Assembly: GCA_022865445.1 (NCBI GenBank) | Contig: JALHSX010000116.1 | Span: 1-7,943, forward strand | DNA: 7,943 nucleotides | Origin: Thermoplasmata archaeon | GTDB lineage: Archaea; Thermoplasmatota; Thermoplasmata; UBA10834 | Direction: 5' to 3' | Shown here: positions 1 to 5,616 of the stretch, one piece after another | How positions within the stretch are numbered: the stretch's first letter is position 1 | Layout: every line of letters begins with the position of its first letter | Made by a program: the position numbers and the translations under genes | The notes under the pieces: model-generated | What the model was told of the DNA's origin: nothing | Seen by the model: only the letters and a program-made list of their open reading frames with translations | Databases searched by the model: none

Positions 1-299
1 ACTTCGACCTTGATCTTCTTGAGTTCCTCTGGTCTCACGGGGGGAAACCGCGGATCTCGGGAGCATGCGCTTACCGCAGCGTCCTTCAGCGCATCGATGA
101 GCGGCATGATCGGCTCAGGGTAGCCGATGCATCCCCTCAGCTCATCGCCTGGGTATTTGGTGAGAGTCACGAACACTCCTGACTTCTCGTTGAAAATGAC
201 TGGCGTCTTCTGCTCCGCGGATTTCGTTCGATTCACATGGCTCTCCACGACGGCGCGCGCGATCCGCACCGCCAGCTTGCCATCCTCATCCGTGAACAT
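1..299 (-). CDS. AMMECR1-domain protein, 5' part only (runs off the left edge)
   Basis: Reading the minus strand from ATG at 297-299 gives 99 full codons with no stop before the window edge. The protein begins MFTDEDGKLAVRIARAVVES and then shows the AMMECR1 hallmarks: a GVFVTL strand (about 41-46), the invariant LRGCIG motif (54-59) and the helix leading to RDPRFPPV (81-88). Archaeal members are usually about 190-200 residues, so roughly half is present. The start is firm: an in-frame TGA lies eight codons upstream with no start codon between. There is no Shine-Dalgarno sequence before the ATG, and a TATA-like element sits about 30-35 bases upstream, so the message is probably nearly leaderless. 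The family is conserved in archaea and eukaryotes. Its chemistry is not firmly known, although it is often linked to MEMO and radical-SAM proteins. Family call secure; function open. Confidence 0.9.
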   Translation of the reverse strand, partial: MFTDEDGKLAVRIARAVVESHVNRTKSAEQKTPVIFNEKSGVFVTLTKYPGDELRGCIGYPEPIMPLIDALKDAAVSACSRDPRFPPVRPEELKKIKVE

Positions 300-326
300 C
301 GTGGTCTTGCTCGGATGGAGTCACTT

Positions 327-335
327 CCATAAAAG
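327..335 (-). promoter_or_regulatory. TATA-like promoter element for the AMMECR1 gene
   Basis: On the minus strand the bases read CTTTTATGG, about 30-35 bases before the AMMECR1 ATG at 299. With archaeal spacing of roughly 25 bases from TATA to transcription start, the RNA would begin about 5-12 bases before the ATG. This fits the missing ribosome binding site. It lies just after the stop of the upstream winged-helix gene, so AMMECR1 could also be read through from that unit. Confidence 0.4.
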
Positions 336-354
336 ACTTTACGGCATTCAGTCG

Positions 355-648
355 CTACTTGGGCAACTCCTCCTTGATGACCTCATTGATCCACTGGACG
401 AGTTTCAGGTAGGCTTCGCGTCCTTTTGCTGTCAGGACCACGCGTTCATGGCCGTCCTCGGAGTCCTCCAAAGCCACAAGATTGCGGTCCAACATCCATG
501 AGAGGTAACGATTGAAGACATCGTAGTTGACGTTCGCCGCCACTTGAAGCCTTGTCTTCAGCATTGGCTCATTCTCTCGCCACAACCTCTCGAGATGGCG
601 TGCTAGCACGTACAGATCTGGCCTCTCAAGAGGAAGGGCATCCACCAT
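355..648 (-). CDS. Small winged-helix DNA-binding protein (HTH_45/ArnR1-like)
   Basis: This 97-residue protein has the layout of a stand-alone archaeal winged helix. A first helix covers about 10-25, a second 29-39 (LKTRLQVAANV), a probable recognition helix 41-54 (NYDVFNRYLSWMLD), a beta wing 56-73 ending in RVVLTAKG, and a C-terminal helix about 76-93 that could dimerise. The NYDVFNRYLSWM stretch followed by a wing and LTAKG is typical of the HTH_45 (ArnR1-like) group. It is expected to bind DNA as a transcription regulator; the target is unknown. The ATG lies four bases after the stop of the membrane-protein gene, and a GAGGAG ribosome binding site sits inside that gene's last codons, so the two are surely co-transcribed. 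It may therefore regulate its own unit. No ligand-binding domain or metal-site cysteines are visible. Confidence 0.82.
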   Translation of the reverse strand: MVDALPLERPDLYVLARHLERLWRENEPMLKTRLQVAANVNYDVFNRYLSWMLDRNLVALEDSEDGHERVVLTAKGREAYLKLVQWINEVIKEELPK

Positions 649-652
649 GGTC

Positions 653-1897
653 TCACAGCTCCTCGAGATACTTCACCATTTTCTGGTGCATCACATCAAG
701 CCGGTAGTTCCAGTCCTTGAGTGTTCGAGCCCCCTCCTCGTTCGCACGTCCTCTCAATCTGAAATAGATTAGGTAGCAGAAACCAATCAGGGCGGCTGCG
801 CCGATTAGCAGGACAAGACTCCAAATTAGCAGACCAAAACTCCAAATCAAGAATGAATACAGGATAATGGCAAACATGACCAGCAACACAGCGATGATTG
901 CGCACGTGAAGATCAGCATCCATGCCCCAGGCTCCCGGGAAAAGCTTCCCTTGCGACGCGCCTCCAACCATGTCGGAACCTGTCTGTACGCCTGCGTTAT
1001 GAGTTCGAATGCGCTGGATTCTGGCGACTCTGTCGTTTCATGCACAGTCTCCTTCTCTAGAGCTTTGCGAAGGCGATCAGCCCACTCGCGGTAGTCATCT
1101 ATTCGCGGTTTGAACCATTTCCGTGTTGACCAGACAGATGGGACAAGTATCGCTATCGTTATTGCAGACGGGATGATCAACAGGTATGCAGGGTTGCGGG
1201 CCAGAATGGAGTTTTGTAGGCCGACACTGAGGGTCACCAATGCGATCATCCACAAAAAAAGGGCACCGCAACCGAGTATCAACCATCTATCTTCGTATCT
1301 CGATTGCGTGGCCTCATAGGCTTCAGCTGCCAGTCTGTGGCCCTCGGACAGAGAGTCGATCAATCGGTTTCTAATATCACCTGCTCCGACTTTCGCCCGG
1401 GGTATACCGCCCTTTGGCAATTGTGGACGCAGTTGATCTTCAGCGAATCTTCTGGCTTTTATGAAATGATACAACGCCATGGGGAAGCCCGCGAAGCCAT
1501 CTCCGAAGAGGAACAGTACTACAAGAAGGGTCCAACCTTCGGGCGTCGCGTCTGCTTGGTATAGTATCTCTGAATTCGCACCATCTGCTACAGCGTGGAC
1601 CTTGACAGCAACCAACGGAGTGATCTGTATTGACAGTCTTCCAGGTTCCTCTGTCACTCGATACCTCGCTGATCTGAGGCGGTGTGCGAGATCTTGAAGG
1701 ACTTCTTTTGGCGTCCCCGTTGCCGTGTCAAGGCGGGGAATTATGTAGAATATGAGCCCCCATAAGGTGACAAATATGAAGAATACAGCGTAGAACAGGA
1801 AATTGAGATTAGAGCCTGCATACTTCACGATGAGGGCTATTAGAGCAACATTCACAAGGGTTGCTGAGACGATTTTCAGAAGATTGTTGCGCCTCAT
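653..1897 (-). CDS. Polytopic membrane protein of unknown family
   Basis: I do not recognise this 414-residue protein. Likely membrane segments are at 7-25, 31-53, about 121-145, 205-227, 237-256, 325-348 and 352-378. Between them lie soluble stretches: 54-120 looks like a small alpha/beta domain, and 148-204, 258-324 and 379-414 are charged and helical. Three membrane pairs are each followed by a basic helix of similar look (LAHRLRSARY near 70-79, WADRLRKALE near 272-281, WNYRLDVMHQKM near 396-407), suggesting repeated modules. The ATG at 1895-1897 is preceded by AGAGG seven bases away, a good start. The gene runs four bases short of the winged-helix gene and shares its operon. Base composition is clearly more AT-rich than the AOR gene (hand counts of three sample 60-base lines gave 38-52% GC against about 62% for one AOR line), which hints at acquisition. 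No transporter or enzyme signature was found. Confidence 0.7.
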   Translation of the reverse strand: MRRNNLLKIVSATLVNVALIALIVKYAGSNLNFLFYAVFFIFVTLWGLIFYIIPRLDTATGTPKEVLQDLAHRLRSARYRVTEEPGRLSIQITPLVAVKVHAVADGANSEILYQADATPEGWTLLVVLFLFGDGFAGFPMALYHFIKARRFAEDQLRPQLPKGGIPRAKVGAGDIRNRLIDSLSEGHRLAAEAYEATQSRYEDRWLILGCGALFLWMIALVTLSVGLQNSILARNPAYLLIIPSAITIAILVPSVWSTRKWFKPRIDDYREWADRLRKALEKETVHETTESPESSAFELITQAYRQVPTWLEARRKGSFSREPGAWMLIFTCAIIAVLLVMFAIILYSFLIWSFGLLIWSLVLLIGAAALIGFCYLIYFRLRGRANEEGARTLKDWNYRLDVMHQKMVKYLEEL

Positions 1898-1930
1898 TCA
1901 AATTCCTCTGCTACCAGCAAGAGGCTGCGG

Positions 1931-1943
1931 TTTAGATAGATGT
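1931..1943 (-). promoter_or_regulatory. Possible promoter for the membrane-protein/winged-helix unit
   Basis: On the minus strand the bases read ACATCTATCTAAA, an AT-rich TATA-like stretch about 35-45 bases before the ATG at 1897. It is the only AT-rich candidate at a suitable distance. It would give a leader of about 10-20 bases holding the AGAGG ribosome binding site. The match to a TATA consensus is weak. Confidence 0.25.
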
Positions 1944-1946
1944 TAC

Positions 1947-1974
1947 TCCACGGCGATACATGCGATCTCGTGGA
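1947..1974. repeat. Inverted repeat in the divergent intergenic region
   Basis: TCCACG at 1947-1952 is matched by CGTGGA at 1969-1974, with a 16-base spacer. Inside the spacer the pentamer GCGAT occurs twice (1953-1957 and 1962-1966). The element lies in the 199-base gap between the leftward membrane-protein gene and the rightward V4R gene, just upstream of the leftward promoter candidate. An operator is possible; a six-base arm can also arise by chance. Confidence 0.3.
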
Positions 1975-2054
1975 TACTCTTGGTGGAAGGATGTTCCAGT
2001 CGGTTGCTCCAGGTCCCGCCCCGCAAGAAGGCCCTCTGGCATGGCACGCTGAAC

Positions 2055-2068
2055 CAAACCTTAAATAT
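2055..2068 (+). promoter_or_regulatory. BRE/TATA promoter of the V4R-roadblock operon
   Basis: CCAAACC (2054-2060 region, BRE-like) runs straight into TTAAATAT (2061-2068), a good archaeal TATA box. Transcription would be expected to start near 2088-2094, only a few bases before the ATG at 2097. No Shine-Dalgarno sequence is present there, so the first gene is probably read from a nearly leaderless message. Confidence 0.6.
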
Positions 2069-2096
2069 CCACCACTCGAATCCGTGAGACGAACCC

Positions 2097-2507
2097 ATGA
2101 AGTTTGTGAAGCTCTCCCAATCTGAATTCGAGCAGATCAGGAAACTCTACGAGGGAGTCATGTCTCAAGCCTGCTACGGTCTGTTCTTCAGAGAGGGTAT
2201 GATCCTCGGCGAGGAGATGGCGAAGATAGCCTCCCAGGAGCCGGAGAAGTTCTTCGAGGTGTGCGCGAATCTCTTGCGTGCCAGAGGCTGGGTCGATAAC
2301 ATCGTTTTCCAGGAATCGACCGCAGTTGCCGAAGGCTCGATAGAGTCTGGACAGGCAGATGGCGCGACATGCCACAGGTTGAGGGGAATCGTCCGAAAGG
2401 TGTACGAGGCCCAGACCCACAGACGTCTTCACTGCGAAGAGATCGAGTGCGTGAGCAAGGGCGACAAGCACTGTGTGTTCAAGCTGGAACCGGTCGGGGG
2501 AGAATAG
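2097..2507 (+). CDS. V4R (4-vinyl reductase) domain protein, Cys-rich
   Basis: The 136-residue protein is essentially a single V4R domain. An N-terminal helical part (8-62) is followed by an alpha/beta core. The signature is at the C-terminal end: TCHRLRGIVRKVYE (91-104), LHCEEIECVSKGDKHC (111-126) and a last strand (VFKLEP). In this family the pattern of an acidic residue and Cys, then a short turn with Gly, then Cys is characteristic, and the domain binds small hydrophobic ligands or metals in regulators such as the XylR/DmpR group and in BchJ-type proteins. Six cysteines are present (26, 56, 92, 113, 118, 126); the last four could form a metal or redox site, which is inference. The stop is one base from the roadblock gene, so the pair is an operon and most likely one signalling unit. 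No output domain is fused, which supports a partner-dependent sensor. Confidence 0.82.
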   Translation: MKFVKLSQSEFEQIRKLYEGVMSQACYGLFFREGMILGEEMAKIASQEPEKFFEVCANLLRARGWVDNIVFQESTAVAEGSIESGQADGATCHRLRGIVRKVYEAQTHRRLHCEEIECVSKGDKHCVFKLEPVGGE

Positions 2508-2508
2508 G

Positions 2509-2856
2509 ATGGAGTTGAAGCCAGCACTCAGAGCGCTCAGGCAAAGCTGTGGTGCAATCGCATCAGCGGTCATCAGCAGAGACGGTTTGGTCATCGCGGC
2601 GGATGTCCCGGAAGGCGTATCGATGGAGACGTTCGCCATAATGTGCGCGACCCTTCTTGGAGCTGCCTCGACGGCTCATTCGGAGCTTCGAATAGGTACC
2701 CCTCTCCACGTCGTCGTGGAGGCCGAAGACGCCAAGATGGTCGTGGTCGGAGCTGGCAGGAGGGCGTTGATCGTTGCAGTGGTCGGCAGGAAGGGCGACT
2801 CCAGCATCGTTTTGAAGAAGCTGGATGAGCTGGCAGATACGATCAAGATGATCTGA
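2509..2856 (+). CDS. Roadblock/LC7-domain protein
   Basis: This 115-residue protein is a single roadblock/LC7 domain: helix 1 at 2-13, a strand pair with the typical SAVISRDGLVIAADVPEG pattern (19-36), the long central helix 39-60 with small residues (ATLLGAAS), then strands LHVVVEAE, KMVVVGAG and ALIVAVVG and a final helix (97-113). In archaea and bacteria these proteins (MglB-like) dimerise and usually act on small Ras-like GTPases or serve as scaffolds. No GTPase gene is in the window. I chose ATG 2509 over an in-frame GTG at 2473: the longer form would add 12 non-domain residues overlapping the V4R gene, while GGGGGAG lies just upstream of 2509. The TAG of the V4R gene and this ATG are separated by a single G, so translation is probably coupled. 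Confidence 0.88.
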   Translation: MELKPALRALRQSCGAIASAVISRDGLVIAADVPEGVSMETFAIMCATLLGAASTAHSELRIGTPLHVVVEAEDAKMVVVGAGRRALIVAVVGRKGDSSIVLKKLDELADTIKMI

Positions 2857-2859
2857 GCG

Positions 2860-2876
2860 CCTGGTTCAATAACAGG
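2860..2876. terminator. Weak hairpin at the convergent gene junction
   Basis: CCTG(G)TT, a CAAT loop and AACAGG form a six-pair stem with one bulged G, four bases after the roadblock stop. It is followed on the plus strand by GGGTTTTC near 2881-2888, a short U-tract. On the minus strand the AOR gene ends at 2912 and meets CCCTTTT in the same 55-base gap. A shared two-way terminator is plausible, but the T-runs are only four long. Confidence 0.3.
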
Positions 2877-2911
2877 AAAAGGGTTTTCTGAGGTTTGAGC
2901 AGAAGGTGAGA

Positions 2912-4741
2912 CTAGCTTATGTCCAGCTCTTTCAGCTTCTCCGGGGTAGGGACGCCGTCCTTGGTCCATCCACGGGCCTTCATGTAGTCGTCGAGCATGA
3001 GATTCATCTCGTCGACCGATATCTTCGACCCCTTGGAGGGTCCATCCGGTATCGGATCCTCGAGGATCCTCGGCGGGAGCAGCCAGTCCTTTCTGGTCAC
3101 GCCCTCGCGAGCGTTGAAGTTGCCCTTCATGTTGTGTATCCTCTCCCCGATCTTCAGGAGCTCATCCTCGGTGAACTTGAGGCCGGTTATCGCCTCGATG
3201 ACCTCTGGCAATTTCGCGATCAGGAAGAACCCTCTCGAGAACTTGCACAGTCCGACCGAATCGTAGACGCACATGAAGTTCTCGGTCTGGGATACCATGA
3301 AGCCTTTGTTGACCGTGGAGAACCTGTCTATGCCCTCCCACTTCCAGAACTTGCCGACCAGCTCGGGCGCGTAGAACCCGGCCCTCAGATGGCAGGCGCC
3401 CCTCGTGGAGGTCATGTACGCGAGTCCGTGCCCCTTCATGCCCCTCACATCGTACGCGGGCGGCTCCATGCCCTTCGTATGGATGGCATACCTCTCGGCT
3501 CCTTTGCCGATCTTCTTCGCCGCGACCTTCACTCCGTCGGCCAAGATATCGCCGAACCCCTTCCTGTTGCCCATCATCTCTATCATCCAGGGCACGGCGT
3601 CGGAGGCGTTGTCCCATGTGAGTTTGAACCCGACTTCCTTCTCGGTGATGATCCCGCGCTGCATCAGTTCCATCGCGAACCCGACGGTGACGCCTGCAGA
3701 TATCGTATCCATCCCAAGCAGGTCGCACAGTTCATTCGCCTTCGCGACGGACTCGACATCCGAATTGCCGCAAGCCCCGCCGAGCGAGTAGAGCGTCTCG
3801 TACTCGATCCCGTCGATGGCGACTCCAGCGAACTTGCCAGACTTGACCTCGAACAGCTTCCCGCACGGCTTTGTGCACGCGAAGCACGCTTTGTTCTTCG
3901 TCACGTATTTCGGCGCCCACGAGTAGGGGTCTATCCCCTCCCTCTCCTTGAAGTAGCCCTCCTGCCAGTTCCTAGTCGGAAAGACTCCCTTCTCCTTGTT
4001 GACCCAGCCAAGGAACTCGCCAGTCCCGTATTTCGTGTCCTCGATGAACGACGGCGCGGCCTCGTAGATCTTCTGGTATCTCAGTGCGATCTCGAGCAGC
4101 TTCTCCGGTTCTGCTGGCTCCAGGTCCCTGGTCCCTCTGATGACTACGGCCTTGAGGTTCTTTGAGCCCATGACTGCGCCCAGGCCAGCCCTTCCGGCCT
4201 GGCGGTCGTCACAGTCGATGCACGCGATCTTGGAGAGCTTCTCGCCCGCAACGCCTATGCAGGCGACCTTCACGTCCCAGCCGTGGCGCTTCTTCAGCGT
4301 CTCCGGGACGACTCTCGTGTCCTTGCCCCAAATGTCCGCTGCCTCGTTGATCTCGACCTTGTCGTCCTCGATGTAGATGTATGACGGCATGTCGGCCTTG
4401 CCGACTATCTCCAACGCATCATAGCCAGCATGCTTCAGCTCGGGCCCTATCGAGCCGCCCATGATGCTCTCGGCGAGCGTGCCCGTCGCTGGGGACTTCG
4501 CTGCCCAAGCAACCTTGCCGCCCGTGCCGACCGGAAACCCGTCGAAGACCCCTCCAGCCATGGCGAGGACGTTCTGGGGGCCGAGTGGGTCAGCGCCCTT
4601 GGGCATGCTGTGGTACACTATCTCGACGACGAACCCCTGGCCTCCGAGGTACTTTCGAACGTACTTCTCATCGAATGTCCTCGTGCTGGTCTTGCCCGTC
4701 GTGAGATCAATCTTGAGGATCTTGCCCATGTAGCCCTTCAT
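2912..4741 (-). CDS. Tungsten aldehyde:ferredoxin oxidoreductase, catalytic subunit
   Basis: This 609-residue protein is the full AOR-family length. AOR enzymes oxidise aldehydes to carboxylic acids in the cytoplasm using a tungsten bis-pyranopterin and one [4Fe-4S] cluster. The N-terminal pterin-binding domain is intact (GGQGF near 33-37, AKSPATGTLAESIMGG 81-96, GSKNLKAVV 192-200). Cluster ligands are C286, C289, C293 and, far downstream, C499, matching the spacing of the Pyrococcus furiosus enzyme. The two pterin-binding loops are DLLGMD (340-345) and DSVGLC (494-499). The conserved GIEYET (311-316) and RGACH (447-451) supply candidate catalytic acid/base residues. The start overlaps a strong GGAGGAG site inside the ferredoxin gene and follows its stop by one base. 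The adjacent four-cluster ferredoxin suggests a WOR5/WorLS- or BamBC-like two-subunit enzyme; the substrate cannot be told. No pterin-synthesis gene is nearby. Confidence 0.95.
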   Translation of the reverse strand: MKGYMGKILKIDLTTGKTSTRTFDEKYVRKYLGGQGFVVEIVYHSMPKGADPLGPQNVLAMAGGVFDGFPVGTGGKVAWAAKSPATGTLAESIMGGSIGPELKHAGYDALEIVGKADMPSYIYIEDDKVEINEAADIWGKDTRVVPETLKKRHGWDVKVACIGVAGEKLSKIACIDCDDRQAGRAGLGAVMGSKNLKAVVIRGTRDLEPAEPEKLLEIALRYQKIYEAAPSFIEDTKYGTGEFLGWVNKEKGVFPTRNWQEGYFKEREGIDPYSWAPKYVTKNKACFACTKPCGKLFEVKSGKFAGVAIDGIEYETLYSLGGACGNSDVESVAKANELCDLLGMDTISAGVTVGFAMELMQRGIITEKEVGFKLTWDNASDAVPWMIEMMGNRKGFGDILADGVKVAAKKIGKGAERYAIHTKGMEPPAYDVRGMKGHGLAYMTSTRGACHLRAGFYAPELVGKFWKWEGIDRFSTVNKGFMVSQTENFMCVYDSVGLCKFSRGFFLIAKLPEVIEAITGLKFTEDELLKIGERIHNMKGNFNAREGVTRKDWLLPPRILEDPIPDGPSKGSKISVDEMNLMLDDYMKARGWTKDGVPTPEKLKELDIS

Positions 4742-4742
4742 T

Positions 4743-5192
4743 TCACTCCTCCTCCTTGAGCAGCTTCTTCACTTTCTCGTACTGTTCAGGCTTCGGCTCC
4801 TCGTAAACTATCGCCTTCATCGGGCAGAACTTGACGCATGTGGGGTCTCCGCCGCACAGGTCGCAGTTGAAGGCCTTCTCCTCCATCCGCATGACGCCGA
4901 ACGGGCAGACCTCTACGCATGTGCCGCAGGCTGTGCACTCCTCCTGGTCTACGTAGACGATGCCATCCTTCTTCTTGATGGCCTCGACCGGGCAGTGCAA
5001 GACGCAGCAGTCCTCTCCGCATGAGACACAGTGTGTGCATACGGATGCGAAGTCCAGCTTGACGTTCCTTCTGTGGACCTGGAGCCTCGCGTCCGCGTGG
5101 TTGATCTTTCCTTCGTGATATATGCTGCAGGCCATCTCGCAGAATCTGCAGCCAGTGCAGTTCTCTGGGTACGGTACCAACATCTTCGGCAT
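4743..5192 (-). CDS. Four-cluster [4Fe-4S] ferredoxin, electron-transfer subunit of the AOR
   Basis: With ATG at 5190-5192 the protein has 149 residues and 18 cysteines. Four motifs are visible: C12-C15-C18-C22, then C52-C55 with C58/C62/C63-C67, then C86-C89-C92-C96 (each CxxCxxCxxxC-like, followed by P), and C110-C113-C119-C123. This is the arrangement of HycB/DmsB-type polyferredoxins that hold four [4Fe-4S] clusters. C58 and one of C62/C63 are surplus to sixteen ligands. The AOR gene begins one base after this stop, so it is almost surely the electron acceptor subunit, passing electrons to soluble ferredoxin or a further partner. A TTG at 5211-5213 would add seven residues, but GGGAGAG lies between it and the ATG, acting as ribosome binding site for the latter (spacing a little long). 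A short Glu/Lys tail ends the protein and encodes the AOR ribosome binding site. Confidence 0.92.
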   Translation of the reverse strand: MPKMLVPYPENCTGCRFCEMACSIYHEGKINHADARLQVHRRNVKLDFASVCTHCVSCGEDCCVLHCPVEAIKKKDGIVYVDQEECTACGTCVEVCPFGVMRMEEKAFNCDLCGGDPTCVKFCPMKAIVYEEPKPEQYEKVKKLLKEEE

Positions 5193-5228
5193 TCTGACTA
5201 CTCTCCCTTTCAATCCGATGCGGATGTG

Positions 5229-5238
5229 GTAATAGAAT
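5229..5238 (-). promoter_or_regulatory. Possible TATA element for the ferredoxin-AOR operon
   Basis: The minus strand reads ATTCTATTAC about 37-46 bases before the chosen ATG at 5192. It is the only AT-rich block suitably placed. It would allow a short leader carrying the GGGAGAG site. If real, the ferredoxin-AOR pair can be transcribed apart from the ATPase genes upstream. Confidence 0.35.
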
Positions 5239-5244
5239 ACGGCT

Positions 5245-5250
5245 AAAAAA
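5245..5250 (-). terminator. T-tract after the ATPase/helical-protein genes
   Basis: On the minus strand CCTTTTTTAGCC places six T residues about 35 bases after the stop of the small helical protein, with no strong hairpin before it. Archaeal termination relies mainly on U-tracts, so this could end the ATPase transcript before the next promoter. It is a single short tract. Confidence 0.35.
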
Positions 5251-5283
5251 GGTGTGCGTTTGAGGGACGAGGTTTTCGAATCG

Positions 5284-5616
5284 CTACTTCGCTTTCCGCT
5301 TGACCTGCCTTATCTCGATTCTCTTCAGCTCGGGGCTCTTGGCCGGAATCTCCTTGTCTATCTCCGAGAGCACGACGTCGACTGCGCTTCGGACGGCGAG
5401 CAGGACCTCGCGCTCCGCCTTGTGGATCCTGATTTTCGTCTCCTCGGGGACGTTCATCTGCTTGACGGCTGCGCTCGCAGCCTGGACGATCTCCATGCCA
5501 GCGTTGACGAAGTGCGTCATCGTTTCCTTCGTCGCGAGCTTCGTCGCGATCTCCTCAACGTGCCTTTCCAGTCTCTTTGCGGCCTCGACGCTTCTTCCTA
5601 TCTTTTCTCTTGCCAT
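5284..5616 (-). CDS. Small helical (coiled-coil-like) protein overlapping the ArsA/Get3 gene
   Basis: I do not recognise this 110-residue protein. It is almost entirely helical: a first amphipathic helix about 5-50 with a hydrophobic face (IGRSVEAAKRLERHVEEIAT), a turn at NVPEE (55-59), a second helix 60-88, and a basic tail (KRIEIRQVKRKAK). There are no cysteines, membrane segments or signal peptide, so it is likely cytosolic and possibly dimeric. I chose ATG 5616 over the in-frame ATG 5652 because AAGGTGAGG lies five to six bases ahead of 5616, and the longer form adds only a Ser-rich stretch. The first 62 bases overlap the end of the ATPase gene in another frame, so the two are made together and probably interact. 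A partner or adaptor of the ATPase is inference. Confidence 0.7.
   Translation of the reverse strand: MAREKIGRSVEAAKRLERHVEEIATKLATKETMTHFVNAGMEIVQAASAAVKQMNVPEETKIRIHKAEREVLLAVRSAVDVVLSEIDKEIPAKSPELKRIEIRQVKRKAK

Noticed and set aside
127..501. 124-codon open frame on the plus strand at the left end
   Set aside because: It crosses antisense through both AMMECR1 and the winged-helix gene, which have clear family signatures; its own translation shows no domain.
2473..2508. Upstream GTG start for the roadblock protein
   Set aside because: It would overlap the V4R coding sequence and add residues outside the domain; ATG 2509 has the ribosome binding site.
2061..2639. 192-codon minus-strand frame over the V4R and roadblock genes
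   Set aside because: The plus strand holds two recognised domains with a promoter and ribosome binding site; this frame matches nothing.
2906..4165. 419-codon open frame on the plus strand opposite the AOR gene
   Set aside because: It is antisense to a gene with all AOR motifs, has no recognisable domain, and is the open shadow frame expected opposite GC-rich codons.
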